Assembly (NCBI GenBank): GCA_018399255.1
Contig: JAGYPA010000005.1
Location: 45,869 to 109,868, forward strand
Origin: Spirochaetales bacterium
GTDB taxonomy: Bacteria > Spirochaetota > Spirochaetia > JABMQR01
Reading direction: 5' to 3'
Length of the DNA: 64,000 bases
Shown: positions 26,654 through 35,857 of the stretch, piece by piece
Layout of the letters: every line of letters starts with the position of its first letter
How positions within the stretch are numbered: position 1 is the stretch's first letter
Notes under the pieces: model-generated
Told to the model about the DNA's origin: nothing
The model's database searches: none
Seen by the model: the letters and a program-made list of their open reading frames with translations, nothing else
Program-made: the position numbers and the translations under genes

Positions 26654-28246
26654 ATGAAGGGAATTGCTGACAAGATATGCCGGGCTGATGAGGCGGTTGC
26701 GCTTATCGGGGACGGGCAGACCATAGCCACTTCGGGATTTGTCGGGATCGGGGTGTGTGAGGCCCTCTCATCGGCTTTGGAACGGCGTTTTCTTGAAACG
26801 GGAGAGCCGCGCGATCTTACCCTGGTGTATGGAGCCGGTCAGGGGGATGGCGGGAACCGGGGCGCCAACCATTTTGCTCACAAGGGATTAGTAAAGCGGG
26901 TAATAGGGGGCCATTGGGGACTGGCGCAGAAGCTGGGCAAGCTGGCTGCTGCGGGAGATATCGAGGCGTATAATTTTCCGCAGGGGGTTATCTGTCAGCT
27001 TTTTCGGGATATTGCGGCAAAGCGGCCTGGAAATATCACCCATGTGGGCCTGGGAACCTATATCGATCCGGATCAGCCCGGCCGGTATGCCGGAGGAAAG
27101 CTCAATGCCAATACTGTCGAGGATCTGGTTGTGCCGATACTCCTGGATGGGCAGCGGTGGCTCTGGTATAAGGCTTTTCCCATCCATGTGGGGTTTATCC
27201 GTGCCACGGCCGCCGATCCCTACGGGAACCTGATTATGTCGAAGGAGGCGGTTTTCGGGGAGGTTCTGCAGATCGCTCAAGCGGTGCGCAATTCCGGCGG
27301 ACTAGTAATCGCGCAGGTGCTGGAACTGCTGACGGAGCCGATTCCGCCGCAGCAGGTAATTGTACCGGGTATTCTGGTCGACCGGATAGTTGCTGCCGAG
27401 GAAGCCGAGCACCAGCAGACGTTTTCTGAGACGTATAATTCCGGTTACTGCATGACTTCGCCGGCTGGTTTTTCGACACAGACCAGGCAGTCGGAGCAGA
27501 CCAGGCAGTCTGTACAGACAGCCCCGATCAAGATGGAGAACAGCGAGAGGAAAATTATTTCCGCTCGGGCATGCATGGAAATACCGCCCGGGGCAATAGT
27601 TAATCTCGGAATCGGGATGCCGGAGGGGATAGCCGTTACAGCTGCAGAGCTTGGTCTTCTGGATAATTTTACGTTGACGGTCGAGAGTGGACCGATTGGG
27701 GGTATTCCTGCCGGGGGATGGAGTTTCGGGGCTTCTCTCTATCCGCAGGCGGTGATTGATCAGCCTTCGCAGTTTGATTTTTACGATGGGGGAGGGCTCG
27801 ATTTTTCGGCGCTCGGGGCGGCACAGGTTGACGGCAAGGGAAATGTGAATGTTTCAAAATTCGGGTCAAAGCTGGCCGGTGTGGGAGGTTTTGTCAATAT
27901 ATCGCAGAATGCCAAGAAACTTATCTTCTGCGGCACCTTCACTGCCGGAGGGCTTAAGGTTGCGCTTGAGGACGGGAAGCTGAAGATTGTGTCGGAGGGG
28001 ACTGTCCGCAAATTTGTTTCGCAGCTGGAGCAGGTTTCCTTCAGTGCCAGGCAGGCGCTCGATTCCGGTCGGGAGGTGCTGTATGTTACCGAAAGGGCTG
28101 TTTTCCGGTTGACGGAGGCCGGCTTGGAGCTGATCGAGGCAGCTCCGGGCATTGATATTGATTCCCAGATTATCGGGCAGATGGATTTTGTTCCCGTTAT
28201 CAGGCAGGTTGCCGGCATGCCTCCATCGCTGTTCCAGATGGCATGA
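26654..28246 (+). CDS. Acyl-CoA:acetate/3-ketoacid CoA-transferase, fused alpha-beta subunits
   Basis: Family I CoA-transferase of 530 residues with both halves on one chain, as in YdiF/propionate CoA-transferase. The N-terminal half contains [11 protein letters not shown]. The C-terminal half carries the catalytic glutamate E344 in V-E-S-G-P-I-G-G, which forms the glutamyl-CoA intermediate in this family. The inter-half linker includes a duplicated 18-bp unit (27479-27514) encoding Q-T-R-Q-S-E/V. The ATG at 26654 lies after a short degenerate repeat of GATGAAGG/GATGACGCG type (26603-26650). Together with the SDR it suggests activation and reduction of a short-chain keto or hydroxy acid, which is inference. 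Confidence 0.93.
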   Translation: MKGIADKICRADEAVALIGDGQTIATSGFVGIGVCEALSSALERRFLETGEPRDLTLVYGAGQGDGGNRGANHFAHKGLVKRVIGGHWGLAQKLGKLAAAGDIEAYNFPQGVICQLFRDIAAKRPGNITHVGLGTYIDPDQPGRYAGGKLNANTVEDLVVPILLDGQRWLWYKAFPIHVGFIRATAADPYGNLIMSKEAVFGEVLQIAQAVRNSGGLVIAQVLELLTEPIPPQQVIVPGILVDRIVAAEEAEHQQTFSETYNSGYCMTSPAGFSTQTRQSEQTRQSVQTAPIKMENSERKIISARACMEIPPGAIVNLGIGMPEGIAVTAAELGLLDNFTLTVESGPIGGIPAGGWSFGASLYPQAVIDQPSQFDFYDGGGLDFSALGAAQVDGKGNVNVSKFGSKLAGVGGFVNISQNAKKLIFCGTFTAGGLKVALEDGKLKIVSEGTVRKFVSQLEQVSFSARQALDSGREVLYVTERAVFRLTEAGLELIEAAPGIDIDSQIIGQMDFVPVIRQVAGMPPSLFQMA

Positions 28247-28270
28247 AGACGGTTTATCCGTCTTTCCTTT
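28246..28270 (+). terminator. Stem-loop terminator after the CoA-transferase gene
   Basis: Perfect 7-bp stem AAGACGG / CCGTCTT (28246-28252 and 28258-28264) with a 5-nt loop, followed by the T-rich tail TCCTTTACTT. It begins at the stop codon. Confidence 0.55.
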
Positions 28271-28330
28271 ACTTCAGCCTATTGCGGCAGTACGTTAAAG
28301 GTATTGGTTTCTGTAAAAAGGCGGTATGGT

Positions 28331-29746
28331 ATGCGTAAAAAAAGTCAGTATGATGCAGTGGTTATTGGAACGGGAACAGCGGGGGATACGGCTGCGGGTA
28401 TTCTGGCAGAGGCCGGCAAGTCAGTTGCGGTTATCGATAAACGGCCGTTCGGCGGCACCTGTGCCCTGCGGGGATGTCAGCCTAAAAAGTATCTTGTTTC
28501 CAGTACGCAGCTTGCCGCTGAGACCAGGGGGCTGGTGGGTAAGGGGCTTTCTCAGCCGGCCAGGATTGACTGGCAGGAACTGCAGGCTTTCAAACACACC
28601 TTTACCGATCCAGTGCCGGAGGGTACCAGAAAATCTTTTGAAGAGCGCGGCATCGATACATTCTACGGAACTGCGCGATTTCTGGACAGCAAGCGGATTC
28701 ATATTGCAGAAACGGATACAGTTCTTTCTGCTGATTCCATTGTTATTGCCAGCGGCAGTTATCCTCGGGAGCTGCGTCTCCCTGACAGCATTCTTCCGGC
28801 TGTGAGCGATGATTTCCTGGAGCTCGATGAGCTGCCCGATTCCCTGGTGTTCATCGGCGGCGGATATATTTCCCTGGAGTTTGCCTTCATTGCCGGTCTC
28901 TGCGGTAAGCAGGTGACGATTCTTCAGAGGGGAGATCGGATTCTTCCTGTTTTTCCCGCATCACTGGTTGATAAGGCGGCTGCTGGTGCCGGCAGGTATG
29001 GTGTCCGGTTAGTAACGAATGTCTCGGTGACCGGTATTTACGAGAAAGGGGCAGGAAAGGTTGTCGCTACCAGTTCTCATGGCGATTTTTCCGCCGATTT
29101 TGTTATGGCAGCTGTGGGACGGGTGCCGGACATTGCTGATCTGGGACTGTCTGCTGTCGGGATAGAGTCCGGACCCCGCGGCATCATTGTTGATCGGCAT
29201 ATGCAGACTTCGCTTCCCGGGGTGTATGCTGTGGGGGATTGCGCGGCGACAAGACAGCTCTCTCCCATCAGTGATATGGAGGCAAGAGCTGCAGCGGAAA
29301 ATATTCTGCGGGGAGGCCGGCAGGAAGGACATCAGGAAGGACATCAGGAAGGTCGTCAGGAAGCAGATTGGGAAGGTCGTGAAGAGGGGCTGGCGGAGGT
29401 CGGCTATGATCATATCCCTTCGGTGGTTTTTTCGTATCCGCAAATGGCCAGTGTGGGAATGACTCTTGATGAAGCGGAGGCTTCCGGTCGAGCAGTACGC
29501 ACCAAGACCGGCAGCGGAAGCGGCTGGCCGAACTACCGGAGAATTAATGCTTCCACAGTCTATTTTGAGACGGTAGTCGATAAGGATACCGACAAGATGC
29601 TGGGAGCCCATCTGGTCGGGCCGTATGCCGGGGAGCTGATCAATGTGTTTGCTTTTGCAATCCGCAATGGGCTTACGGCAGCCGCGCTTAAGGAGCTGCC
29701 CTGGGCGTATCCCACCTATATCTCGGACATCAAATATATGGTTTAG
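28331..29746 (+). CDS. FAD/NAD(P) disulfide oxidoreductase family protein (Lpd/Gor-like)
   Basis: Flavoprotein of 471 residues. FAD-binding V-I-G-T-G-T-A-G is at the N-terminus, the redox disulfide C44-A-L-R-G-C49 sits in G-G-T-C, and a second nucleotide-binding site V-F-I-G-G-G-Y-I-S lies mid-protein, then the dimerisation domain. In place of the catalytic H-P-T-x-x-E at the C-terminus it has A-Y-P-T-Y-I-S-D, so the His-Glu pair of lipoamide and glutathione reductases is lost. The substrate is therefore open. About 24 residues of Q-E-G-H type come from 12-bp repeats (29321-29392) between the FAD and dimerisation regions. The ATG at 28331 with AAGGCGG upstream is preferred to a TTG at 28304. 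It overlaps the convergent methyltransferase gene by 4 bp. Confidence 0.9.
   Translation: MRKKSQYDAVVIGTGTAGDTAAGILAEAGKSVAVIDKRPFGGTCALRGCQPKKYLVSSTQLAAETRGLVGKGLSQPARIDWQELQAFKHTFTDPVPEGTRKSFEERGIDTFYGTARFLDSKRIHIAETDTVLSADSIVIASGSYPRELRLPDSILPAVSDDFLELDELPDSLVFIGGGYISLEFAFIAGLCGKQVTILQRGDRILPVFPASLVDKAAAGAGRYGVRLVTNVSVTGIYEKGAGKVVATSSHGDFSADFVMAAVGRVPDIADLGLSAVGIESGPRGIIVDRHMQTSLPGVYAVGDCAATRQLSPISDMEARAAAENILRGGRQEGHQEGHQEGRQEADWEGREEGLAEVGYDHIPSVVFSYPQMASVGMTLDEAEASGRAVRTKTGSGSGWPNYRRINASTVYFETVVDKDTDKMLGAHLVGPYAGELINVFAFAIRNGLTAAALKELPWAYPTYISDIKYMV
29321..29392 (+). repeat. In-frame 12-bp minisatellite, about six units
   Basis: Units CAGGAAGGACAT, CAGGAAGGACAT, CAGGAAGGTCGT, CAGGAAGCAGAT and two more diverged copies, inside the oxidoreductase gene. 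Confidence 0.85.
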
Positions 29747-30501
29747 GGTTTTCTCAGTAGAAAAGCCACCGAATAGGGCCGCATGACGATATTCTGCAGG
29801 CTGCGTTCACTGTCTGCCAGATGATGACGGTCGGCGGTTATTTGCGGTTCTTCGAATTCCTCGATCTGGAAGCCTGTCCGTACAAATGCTTTCCAGTAGT
29901 TGGAAAGCGGACGATGGAACCGAACGAAACGTTCTCTGAAGTGGTTCCACGGCGGGTCTACGCAGCGGCGCTCGGTAAAGTAGGAATAATCCCAGCTGTA
30001 GCAGATGGTCTGTCCCTTGTGGAGCGTTTCTGCCTGGCTTTGGGGAAAGCAGGGGTGAGAAAAAACGGCAACGGCTCTGCCGCCCGGCTTCAGAACCCTG
30101 AAAAAGGACTGGAGGCAGCTTTCAAGATCCGGTACGTCCATTAATACGTAATTTGACAGGACGAGATCCTGGGTTTCGGAAGCTATAGTGGAAAGCAGGG
30201 TGCAGTCATCAACCCGGAAATCTATCCCGGCAGCCCCGGCGTTTGCAATGGCAATCATTTTTTCGGAAAAATCTATCCCGATAACATCAGCCCCTTTTTT
30301 TTTGAGTTTTTTGGAAAGATATCCCGTACCGCAGCCCGCATCAAGGACTTTGAGGTCTGAAACATCACCTGCAAAGCGCCAGAGAACGGGATCGGAATTA
30401 AGCTGCCGGTTGCTGTCCCCATGTTCCCCGACCTGTATATCCCAGTCTTCTGCGAGACGATTCCAGAGATTACGGGTTTCGGCTGATTTGTTATGCTGCA
30501 T
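29743..30501 (-). CDS. Class I SAM-dependent methyltransferase
   Basis: Soluble protein of 252 residues with the SAM-binding motif V-L-D-A-G-C-G-T-G-Y-L near residue 52, followed by D-V-I-G-I-D-F-S and V-L-S-N-Y-V-L-M-D-V. It resembles the broad UbiE/Methyltransf_11 group, and the substrate cannot be inferred. It is convergent with, and overlaps by 4 bp, the oxidoreductase gene, and is divergent from the PocR-AraC regulator. No ribosome-binding site is visible; TATATT lies 9 bp before the ATG, so a leaderless or very short-leader message is possible. Confidence 0.9.
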   Translation of the reverse strand: MQHNKSAETRNLWNRLAEDWDIQVGEHGDSNRQLNSDPVLWRFAGDVSDLKVLDAGCGTGYLSKKLKKKGADVIGIDFSEKMIAIANAGAAGIDFRVDDCTLLSTIASETQDLVLSNYVLMDVPDLESCLQSFFRVLKPGGRAVAVFSHPCFPQSQAETLHKGQTICYSWDYSYFTERRCVDPPWNHFRERFVRFHRPLSNYWKAFVRTGFQIEEFEEPQITADRHHLADSERSLQNIVMRPYSVAFLLRKP

Positions 30502-30653
30502 GACGACATAATATACTAAATGTAATGCGTTGCACTATATATCTGTCCATAAATAAATGAAAAAGTCTCCTTTGCAATATGATGATTTCATGATACTAGT
30601 AAACAGAGATGCTTTGGTCGCATATGAAGCGCCAATAACGACAGGGAGTCTCC

Positions 30654-31520
30654 ATGGGGAAAACCGACAGTAAACTGGAATTTCTTTTTCATGCTGATGT
30701 CCAGAAAATCTTCAACAATTTCACCGATCTGTTCAGGATTCGGATTGCCTTCTATGGGCCGGATGGAAAAGAGCTGAAAGTCGGTAAGGATTTAGGTAAC
30801 AGTCTCTACTGCCAGCTGATACGCAGCCGTCTCCAGGGAGAGGTCGACTGCGGTAAAGAGGACCGCGGAGCCCGGGAGACAGCCGGCAGCAAGCAGGATA
30901 TGCATGTCTATACCTGTCACGGCGGGCTGGTTGAGGCAGTGAAGCCGATAATTCAGGATGCACGGTGCATCGGGTATGCCATGATCGGTCAGGTCCGCAC
31001 CCGGCCTGAACCGCCGGCCAGATGGATTGGGGCTGCTGCAAAATGGAACCCGGAAACGGGCGTTAGTTCCTTGCAGGAAGCCTACAAAGGTATCCCGCAC
31101 CATTCGCATACGGAACTGATCAAAATTATCGAATTTTTTTCCATTCTGATGGATCTCATCTCTTCCCGTAAAATGATCTGCATCAAGGGACTGGACAACC
31201 TGACAGAGTTGATGAGTGAGTATCGGGAAGATCCTCAGCGCATACTGCCTTTGAAAAAAGCTGCAGAGAAAGTGTTTCTGAGCCCCTCGCGGCTGTCTCA
31301 TCTGGTAAAAGAGCGGTACGGCACCTCCTATACTTCCCTGGTCAGAGAGCTGCGAATCAACCATGCAAAACAGCTGCTTGTGTATCATCAGCATCTGAGC
31401 ATCAAGGAAGCAGCCTATGCCGCCGGTTTCACGGATGCTCAATACTTTTCCAAGGTTTTTCGCCTGGATGTCGGGATGAGCCCCTCGGATTTCCGAAGTC
31501 AGCAGAATATTCCACAATAA
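30654..31520 (+). CDS. AraC-family regulator with PocR-type sensor domain
   Basis: Regulator of 288 residues. The N-terminal half (about 8-155) is a PocR-like ligand domain, with conserved-position cysteines in Y-C-Q-L-I-R-S and V-Y-T-C-H-G-G-L-V-E-A-V. The C-terminal 100 residues form an AraC double helix-turn-helix, ending in the typical D-A-Q-Y-F-S-K-V-F-R and M-S-P-S-D-F-R. GGGAG precedes the ATG. PocR domains in known proteins sense small diols or related ligands and often control B12-dependent or methyltransferase pathways. The URO-D-type gene 64 bp downstream is the likely target, which is inference. Confidence 0.92.
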   Translation: MGKTDSKLEFLFHADVQKIFNNFTDLFRIRIAFYGPDGKELKVGKDLGNSLYCQLIRSRLQGEVDCGKEDRGARETAGSKQDMHVYTCHGGLVEAVKPIIQDARCIGYAMIGQVRTRPEPPARWIGAAAKWNPETGVSSLQEAYKGIPHHSHTELIKIIEFFSILMDLISSRKMICIKGLDNLTELMSEYREDPQRILPLKKAAEKVFLSPSRLSHLVKERYGTSYTSLVRELRINHAKQLLVYHQHLSIKEAAYAAGFTDAQYFSKVFRLDVGMSPSDFRSQQNIPQ

Positions 31521-31584
31521 CAGCTTCCCAGCCGCTGACTATTAATCAGTTACGTATGGTAAAATAATATCAGGAGATGTGTAT

Positions 31585-32643
31585 ATGGAAAAAAGTGTGA
31601 TGAAGGAGATGGGGTCGGGGTCGGGAAAGCGGGAAGCAGTCAGGCTGGTGCTTGAGGGCAAGATCCCCCCCTATGTGCCGTGGTCCTTTCGTTTTACCCA
31701 TGAGGCTGCCGATACCCTGAAAGATCATCTGGGAAGCGGCTGGGAAGACTATCTGGAAAATCATTTTCTTGAGCTGGGCAGCGATATCGGGTTTTTCGAG
31801 AATTTGGGGACTAATCGCTTTCGGGATCTTTTTGGGGTAGTCTGGGACAGGACCGTTGAAAAGGACATCGGGCTGCCTGAGGATGTGCTTCTCAAAGAAC
31901 CGAACCTCCGTCAGTATACGTTTCCGGATCCCCTGGATCGGCGTTTTTTTGAGGATATTCCCGGGAAGATTGCCATGTATCCTGATTCGTTTCGTGTATT
32001 CTGTATCGGGTTTTCTCTCTACGAACGGGCCTGGTCCCTGCGCGGAATCGAGAACCTGCTGATGGATTTTCTTGATCATCCCGATTTTGTCAACGAACTG
32101 TTTGGCAAGATTGTCGATTTCAACATAGCTCAGCTGAGAGAAGCGGCCTCCTATGATATTGATGCAGTCTATTTCGGTGACGACTGGGGGCAGCAGCATG
32201 GCCTGATAATGGGTCCGGATCTCTGGCGGGAGCACATTCTTCCTCATCTGCAGAGGATGTATAAGGCCGTGCTTGATGAGGGGAAGTATGTGGTTATTCA
32301 CTCCTGCGGGGATGTTGATGAGGTGTTTCCCGAGCTCATTGCTGCTGGGGTAAGCTGCTTTAATCCTTTCCAGCCGGAGGTGATGGATATTGAAGCGCTT
32401 ATGGACACCTACCGCGGCAAGCTGGCCTTCTGGGGAGGCTTGTCGACGCAGCAGACCCTTCCGTTCGGGACGGTTGAGCAGGTGGCTGATGAATCCCGCC
32501 GTCTGCTGGAGCTGGGTAAGGCTGGAGGCTATATTTTTTCACCCTCCCATGCGGTAGAGGGCGATGTCTCTATTGAGAAAATGCTGGCCTTTATTGAAGC
32601 CGCCAAAGGCCAGGCTGGGTATGCGGCGAGAAAAAGTGTCTGA
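31585..32643 (+). CDS. Uroporphyrinogen-decarboxylase-family protein (URO-D/methyltransferase type)
   Basis: TIM-barrel protein of about 352 residues of the URO-D superfamily. It contains I-H-S-C-G-D-V-D-E and [10 protein letters not shown], typical of the non-haem branch that includes corrinoid-protein methyltransferases, and lacks the N-terminal substrate-binding signature of true HemE. The ATG at 31585 is preferred, with AGGAG 8 bp upstream, over an in-frame GTG two codons earlier. Its final residues K-S-V and the stop codon are encoded by a dispersed palindromic repeat (32631-32655). Co-location with a PocR-AraC gene supports a role in a demethylation pathway, but no corrinoid protein is adjacent. 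Confidence 0.88.
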   Translation: MEKSVMKEMGSGSGKREAVRLVLEGKIPPYVPWSFRFTHEAADTLKDHLGSGWEDYLENHFLELGSDIGFFENLGTNRFRDLFGVVWDRTVEKDIGLPEDVLLKEPNLRQYTFPDPLDRRFFEDIPGKIAMYPDSFRVFCIGFSLYERAWSLRGIENLLMDFLDHPDFVNELFGKIVDFNIAQLREAASYDIDAVYFGDDWGQQHGLIMGPDLWREHILPHLQRMYKAVLDEGKYVVIHSCGDVDEVFPELIAAGVSCFNPFQPEVMDIEALMDTYRGKLAFWGGLSTQQTLPFGTVEQVADESRRLLELGKAGGYIFSPSHAVEGDVSIEKMLAFIEAAKGQAGYAARKSV

Positions 32644-32655
32644 CACCGTTTTCCG
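32631..32655 (+). repeat. Dispersed palindromic repeat (GTGTCTGACAC type), copy 1
   Basis: AAAAAGTGTCTGACACCGTTTTCCG in two parts: AAAAAGTGTC at 32631-32640 and TGACACCG onwards to 32655. The URO-D gene stop codon TGA (32641-32643) lies inside it. The same element occurs at 53.7 and 55.3 kb. Confidence 0.85.
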
Positions 32656-32671
32656 TTACGAAAAAGAGTAG

Positions 32672-34204
32672 TCAGGACACTACCTGGTTTCTTCCGTTGG
32701 CTTTTGCCTGATAGAGGCGCTTGTCGGCTAATTCAACTACTGGGAGCTTTTCCAGAGGCTCCTCGCTTACATCGGCAGCCCCGCCGCTGATAGTGACGGT
32801 GTACTTTCCGGCAAACGCAGCCGACTCAACGGCTTTGCGGATCTTCTCTGCTGTCTGAAACGCTTCGAGCTTTTTTGTACGAGGCAGCATAATAATAAAT
32901 TCTTCGCCGCCATAGCGGCAGAGGATATCACTTTTTCGTATAGCACTATTAATTAGTTCTGCCAGCTCACTGAGCACCGAATCTCCCGCTGCGTGGCCGT
33001 GCTGATCGTTCACTTTTTTGAAACAATCAATATCAAGCATGATTATCGAGTAGATTATTCCGTACCGTTTATACCGTTCATCTTCTTTTTCGTGCAGGAT
33101 GGAGAATATATGCCGGTTATAGGTCCCGGTAAGTGAGTCCAGGGTCGCCATTTTATCAATTTTTTTCTGGGTTTTCAGTATATAGCCTAACAGGACAATA
33201 ATGGTGATCAGTATCGTTCCGTACACAAGGGTTATTTTGATAAAGTCCTTTTTCAGGAGGGTAAGGGGATAATTATCTGAAATCGAGATCAGGTATCCGG
33301 CTGCTGAACCTCCAATGTTTGTTACGGGGTATAAGGAGAGTATTTTCTTTTCATTTTCGTGAGGGATTTCCAGGGAAACCGGCGAGGCTGAAGCCAGGCT
33401 GGCGGTCAAGGCATTCCGGATACGAAGCAGATCTTTACTGCCGAGGCTGAGGTTAAGAGGATCTTCCGGAGCTTCCGGGGAGGGAATCAGCTCCTTATCC
33501 AGCAGAAAGCGGTCGTCCAGCTGCCAGGGTATGTAGTTATCCTGTTCTTCTTCAAACACTGTTTCTTCTACCAGGGAGCGGAGGAGGACAAACTGCGCCG
33601 GCTTGCCGAAATCTTCCTGCATCCGGGAGAGAATGGTCTGCATCGATATGCTTATTTCGACCGATCCGATATGGCTTCCGGCATGGGCCAGGGGGTAGAC
33701 AAATCTATAGCCGTTGAAGATCCGCCCTTCCTCAAATCCCGCGTAGGGAACTCTTTCTGAGTTGACATATGCCACTGAATCCCGGATACCCGTAAGGTCA
33801 TCTCCAAATAACTCCGGCCGGTGAAAGCGCAGGTAGCTGAGGTTGGTGCTTTCATGAAAGTGAAGCTGACGGAAGTGGTACGTGAGCAGCTTCTGGTAGA
33901 GCGGTTCCAGGGTGTGATACAGCTCCATACGCAAGGTCTGTTTTTCTGCCGGGTCCTCGGTCGCTGTCCCCTCGGCAAGGATTCCGGTGACACGCTCGGT
34001 ATCGATAAACATGTTAAAAATCATTTCCGAAAAAAACTGATAGGAATTGACGGTGACCAGCAGTTCGTCACGCAGGTCATTGACTGATGTTTCCAGCAGG
34101 CTTTTTCTATTTGCCAGATGGCTTCTTGCCACAAAGAGGTATGAGGCGAGAAGAATCAGGAAAATGGGAATAAAAACAAGAGACCTGCGCAGGTTGGACT
34201 TCAT
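32672..34204 (-). CDS. Membrane diguanylate cyclase with extracytoplasmic sensor
   Basis: Protein of 510 residues: an N-terminal membrane helix (about 8-26), a periplasmic sensor region (about 27-315, double-PAS/dCache-like in size), a second helix (about 322-345), and a C-terminal GGDEF domain. The active-site motif is G432-G-E-E-F and an RxxD inhibitory site (R-K-S-D) lies five residues before it, so it should make c-di-GMP with product inhibition. It follows the PTS IIA gene by 25 bp on the same strand and may be the last gene of the V-ATPase/UspA/PTS IIA run. The downstream side faces the URO-D gene. Confidence 0.92.
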   Translation of the reverse strand: MKSNLRRSLVFIPIFLILLASYLFVARSHLANRKSLLETSVNDLRDELLVTVNSYQFFSEMIFNMFIDTERVTGILAEGTATEDPAEKQTLRMELYHTLEPLYQKLLTYHFRQLHFHESTNLSYLRFHRPELFGDDLTGIRDSVAYVNSERVPYAGFEEGRIFNGYRFVYPLAHAGSHIGSVEISISMQTILSRMQEDFGKPAQFVLLRSLVEETVFEEEQDNYIPWQLDDRFLLDKELIPSPEAPEDPLNLSLGSKDLLRIRNALTASLASASPVSLEIPHENEKKILSLYPVTNIGGSAAGYLISISDNYPLTLLKKDFIKITLVYGTILITIIVLLGYILKTQKKIDKMATLDSLTGTYNRHIFSILHEKEDERYKRYGIIYSIIMLDIDCFKKVNDQHGHAAGDSVLSELAELINSAIRKSDILCRYGGEEFIIMLPRTKKLEAFQTAEKIRKAVESAAFAGKYTVTISGGAADVSEEPLEKLPVVELADKRLYQAKANGRNQVVS

Positions 34205-34229
34205 TGAGGTGTTCTCTCATCTTCGGCTA

Positions 34230-34679
34230 TCAGCCGTCCTGGAAGAGCTCGACAATCTCTTCGGGCGTTCGGGCGGTAATGAGCAGACGACGGAACGAGC
34301 CGCTTTTTGTTGCCCCGGCGATCTCGCTGAGAGCCTCCAGATGGGGCCCGGTCTGCTCCGGCGGGGCAAGGATGAGAAAGAAGACATGGGAGGGCTTGCC
34401 GTCCTGGGATTCGGCTTCGATGCCGTCCGGGGATATGCCCAGAGCCATTGTCAGCGTATTTACCGCCTTTGTTTTGGCATGGGGAATCGCGATGCCGTTT
34501 TCCAGGGCTGTGCTGAACAGCTGTTCCCGGGTAATAATTGCATCATATATCTCTTCCGGATCGGTTATTTTTCCCGCGGAATGGAGAAGGTTTATCAGTT
34601 CCCGGAATACGTCCTCTTTGACTGCCGACTCAAGAGGAACCTTTACCACGTTTTCGTTGATCAAATCTATTAATGCCAT
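34230..34679 (-). CDS. PTS EIIA domain protein (fructose/nitrogen type)
   Basis: Single-domain PTS IIA protein of 149 residues, PtsN/FruA type, with the phosphorylatable H67 in G-I-A-I-P-H-A-K. No EIIB or EIIC is adjacent, so it is probably regulatory rather than transport-linked. It lies 3 bp after the UspA gene, within a same-strand series beginning with the V-ATPase genes. A link between phosphotransfer status and the ATPase or the downstream diguanylate cyclase would be inference from gene order only. Confidence 0.92.
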   Translation of the reverse strand: MALIDLINENVVKVPLESAVKEDVFRELINLLHSAGKITDPEEIYDAIITREQLFSTALENGIAIPHAKTKAVNTLTMALGISPDGIEAESQDGKPSHVFFLILAPPEQTGPHLEALSEIAGATKSGSFRRLLITARTPEEIVELFQDG

Positions 34680-34682
34680 ACC

Positions 34683-35177
34683 TTATCTCCTGCTATCGTT
34701 TTCAAAAAGGTCCCAGACCCGGTCGGTATCCTTAACCACAATCACAGAACAGGGTACCGTACGCAGAGCTCGCTCGCTTTCGTTGAGGAACTCGTCCCTG
34801 CGGCTGCGAATCCGCGAGAGCTCCCCGACCACCAGCAGATCGATCTCAAATTCGCGGACCATTTCCTTGAGCTTCACGTGCACGCTGCCGTTTTCCCGGA
34901 GGGTTTCAGCTTCAACTCCCTTGGAGGCGGCCATGGTCTCGAAGTGGTGCAGATATTTGCCTGCATCCTGTTCCAGATCGCGCTGGTACTCCATCTGTTC
35001 GGACTCCACAAAGATATGACTTTTCAGCAAATCGTTCAAGGCATGAGTGTTAACAATAAACGTGCCGTAGAGCTTTGCCCCGGTAGCCTTGCTGAGAAGA
35101 ATTGCGTACTGCGCCGCAGTCAGAGACTCTTCGGTGCCGTCGATATATACGAGAATGCGTTCTATGGGACCACTCAT
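34683..35177 (-). CDS. Universal stress protein (UspA family)
   Basis: UspA-fold protein of 164 residues starting I-E-R-I-L-V-Y-I-D-G-T-E-E-S and ending V-P-C-S-V-I-V-V-K-D. The loop after L-L-V-V-G reads E-L-S-R-I-R-S-R-R-D, so the G-x2-G-x9-G-S/T ATP-binding motif is absent and it is probably of the non-ATP-binding subgroup. It lies 41 bp after the last V-ATPase subunit gene and 3 bp before the PTS IIA gene, apparently in the same transcript. Confidence 0.9.
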   Translation of the reverse strand: MSGPIERILVYIDGTEESLTAAQYAILLSKATGAKLYGTFIVNTHALNDLLKSHIFVESEQMEYQRDLEQDAGKYLHHFETMAASKGVEAETLRENGSVHVKLKEMVREFEIDLLVVGELSRIRSRRDEFLNESERALRTVPCSVIVVKDTDRVWDLFENDSRR

Positions 35178-35218
35178 TTTCTTGCTCCTTCATCAGTAAA
35201 AAATATAACAAGCCAATT

Positions 35219-35857
35219 TCAGCCGCCGGCTTTGCGCTTTTCCAGCTGGGCCTTGACCCGCTTCATGAGAATATAGGCATCACGCTCGTCCTCCTCCAAC
35301 CGGTTGCGGATGAAACGGACGGATTCCTCAAGGTCGGGAATGGCGATCTTCTCCAAAGCGTTTACCTTGCGGATCGTCTTCTTGACCTCCTGGGAGAGAC
35401 GGATGATCGAAATCTTCAGTTCGGCCAGCTGCCCCATAAGCCCCAGGGCCTGCTTGAACTCCTGTATGCTGCGGTCGATCCAGGGACTGGTGCCGTCAGG
35501 ACTGTAGTAGGGGGCATTGTCGGTAAACCGGGTCTTGACCACCGGCAGGGATACTCCCATCACGCGTCGGGATGAGAGGGTGATTCCCGCCTCGATATTA
35601 ACCGCAGAAGCGATTCCCGCTGTTTTCAGTTTGCCCATATCCATAACCGCCTGCTGCAGGGAGGCGTAGGCTCCTGAGAGTACGGCATTGGCCTTTTCTT
35701 CAAAATCCACCGCCTGATCCACCAGCGTGAGCAGCTCCAGCACCAGAATGCTGCGCTTCTGATCGAGCAGCTCATATCCCTGACGGGCAAAGGTCAGCTG
35801 CCCCTTCAGGCTCATGAGGTTGGTTTTTGTCGGCGCAGGAAGATTTTTACCGGCCAT
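35219..35857 (-). CDS. atpD: V-type ATPase subunit D
   Basis: Central-stalk subunit D, 212 residues, starting with the family-typical [15 protein letters not shown] near residue 6 and built of long N- and C-terminal helices that form the rotor coiled coil in the A3B3 hexamer. Its start overlaps the end of the subunit B gene by 11 bp. Length and sequence are normal for the family. Confidence 0.95.
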   Translation of the reverse strand: MAGKNLPAPTKTNLMSLKGQLTFARQGYELLDQKRSILVLELLTLVDQAVDFEEKANAVLSGAYASLQQAVMDMGKLKTAGIASAVNIEAGITLSSRRVMGVSLPVVKTRFTDNAPYYSPDGTSPWIDRSIQEFKQALGLMGQLAELKISIIRLSQEVKKTIRKVNALEKIAIPDLEESVRFIRNRLEEDERDAYILMKRVKAQLEKRKAGG

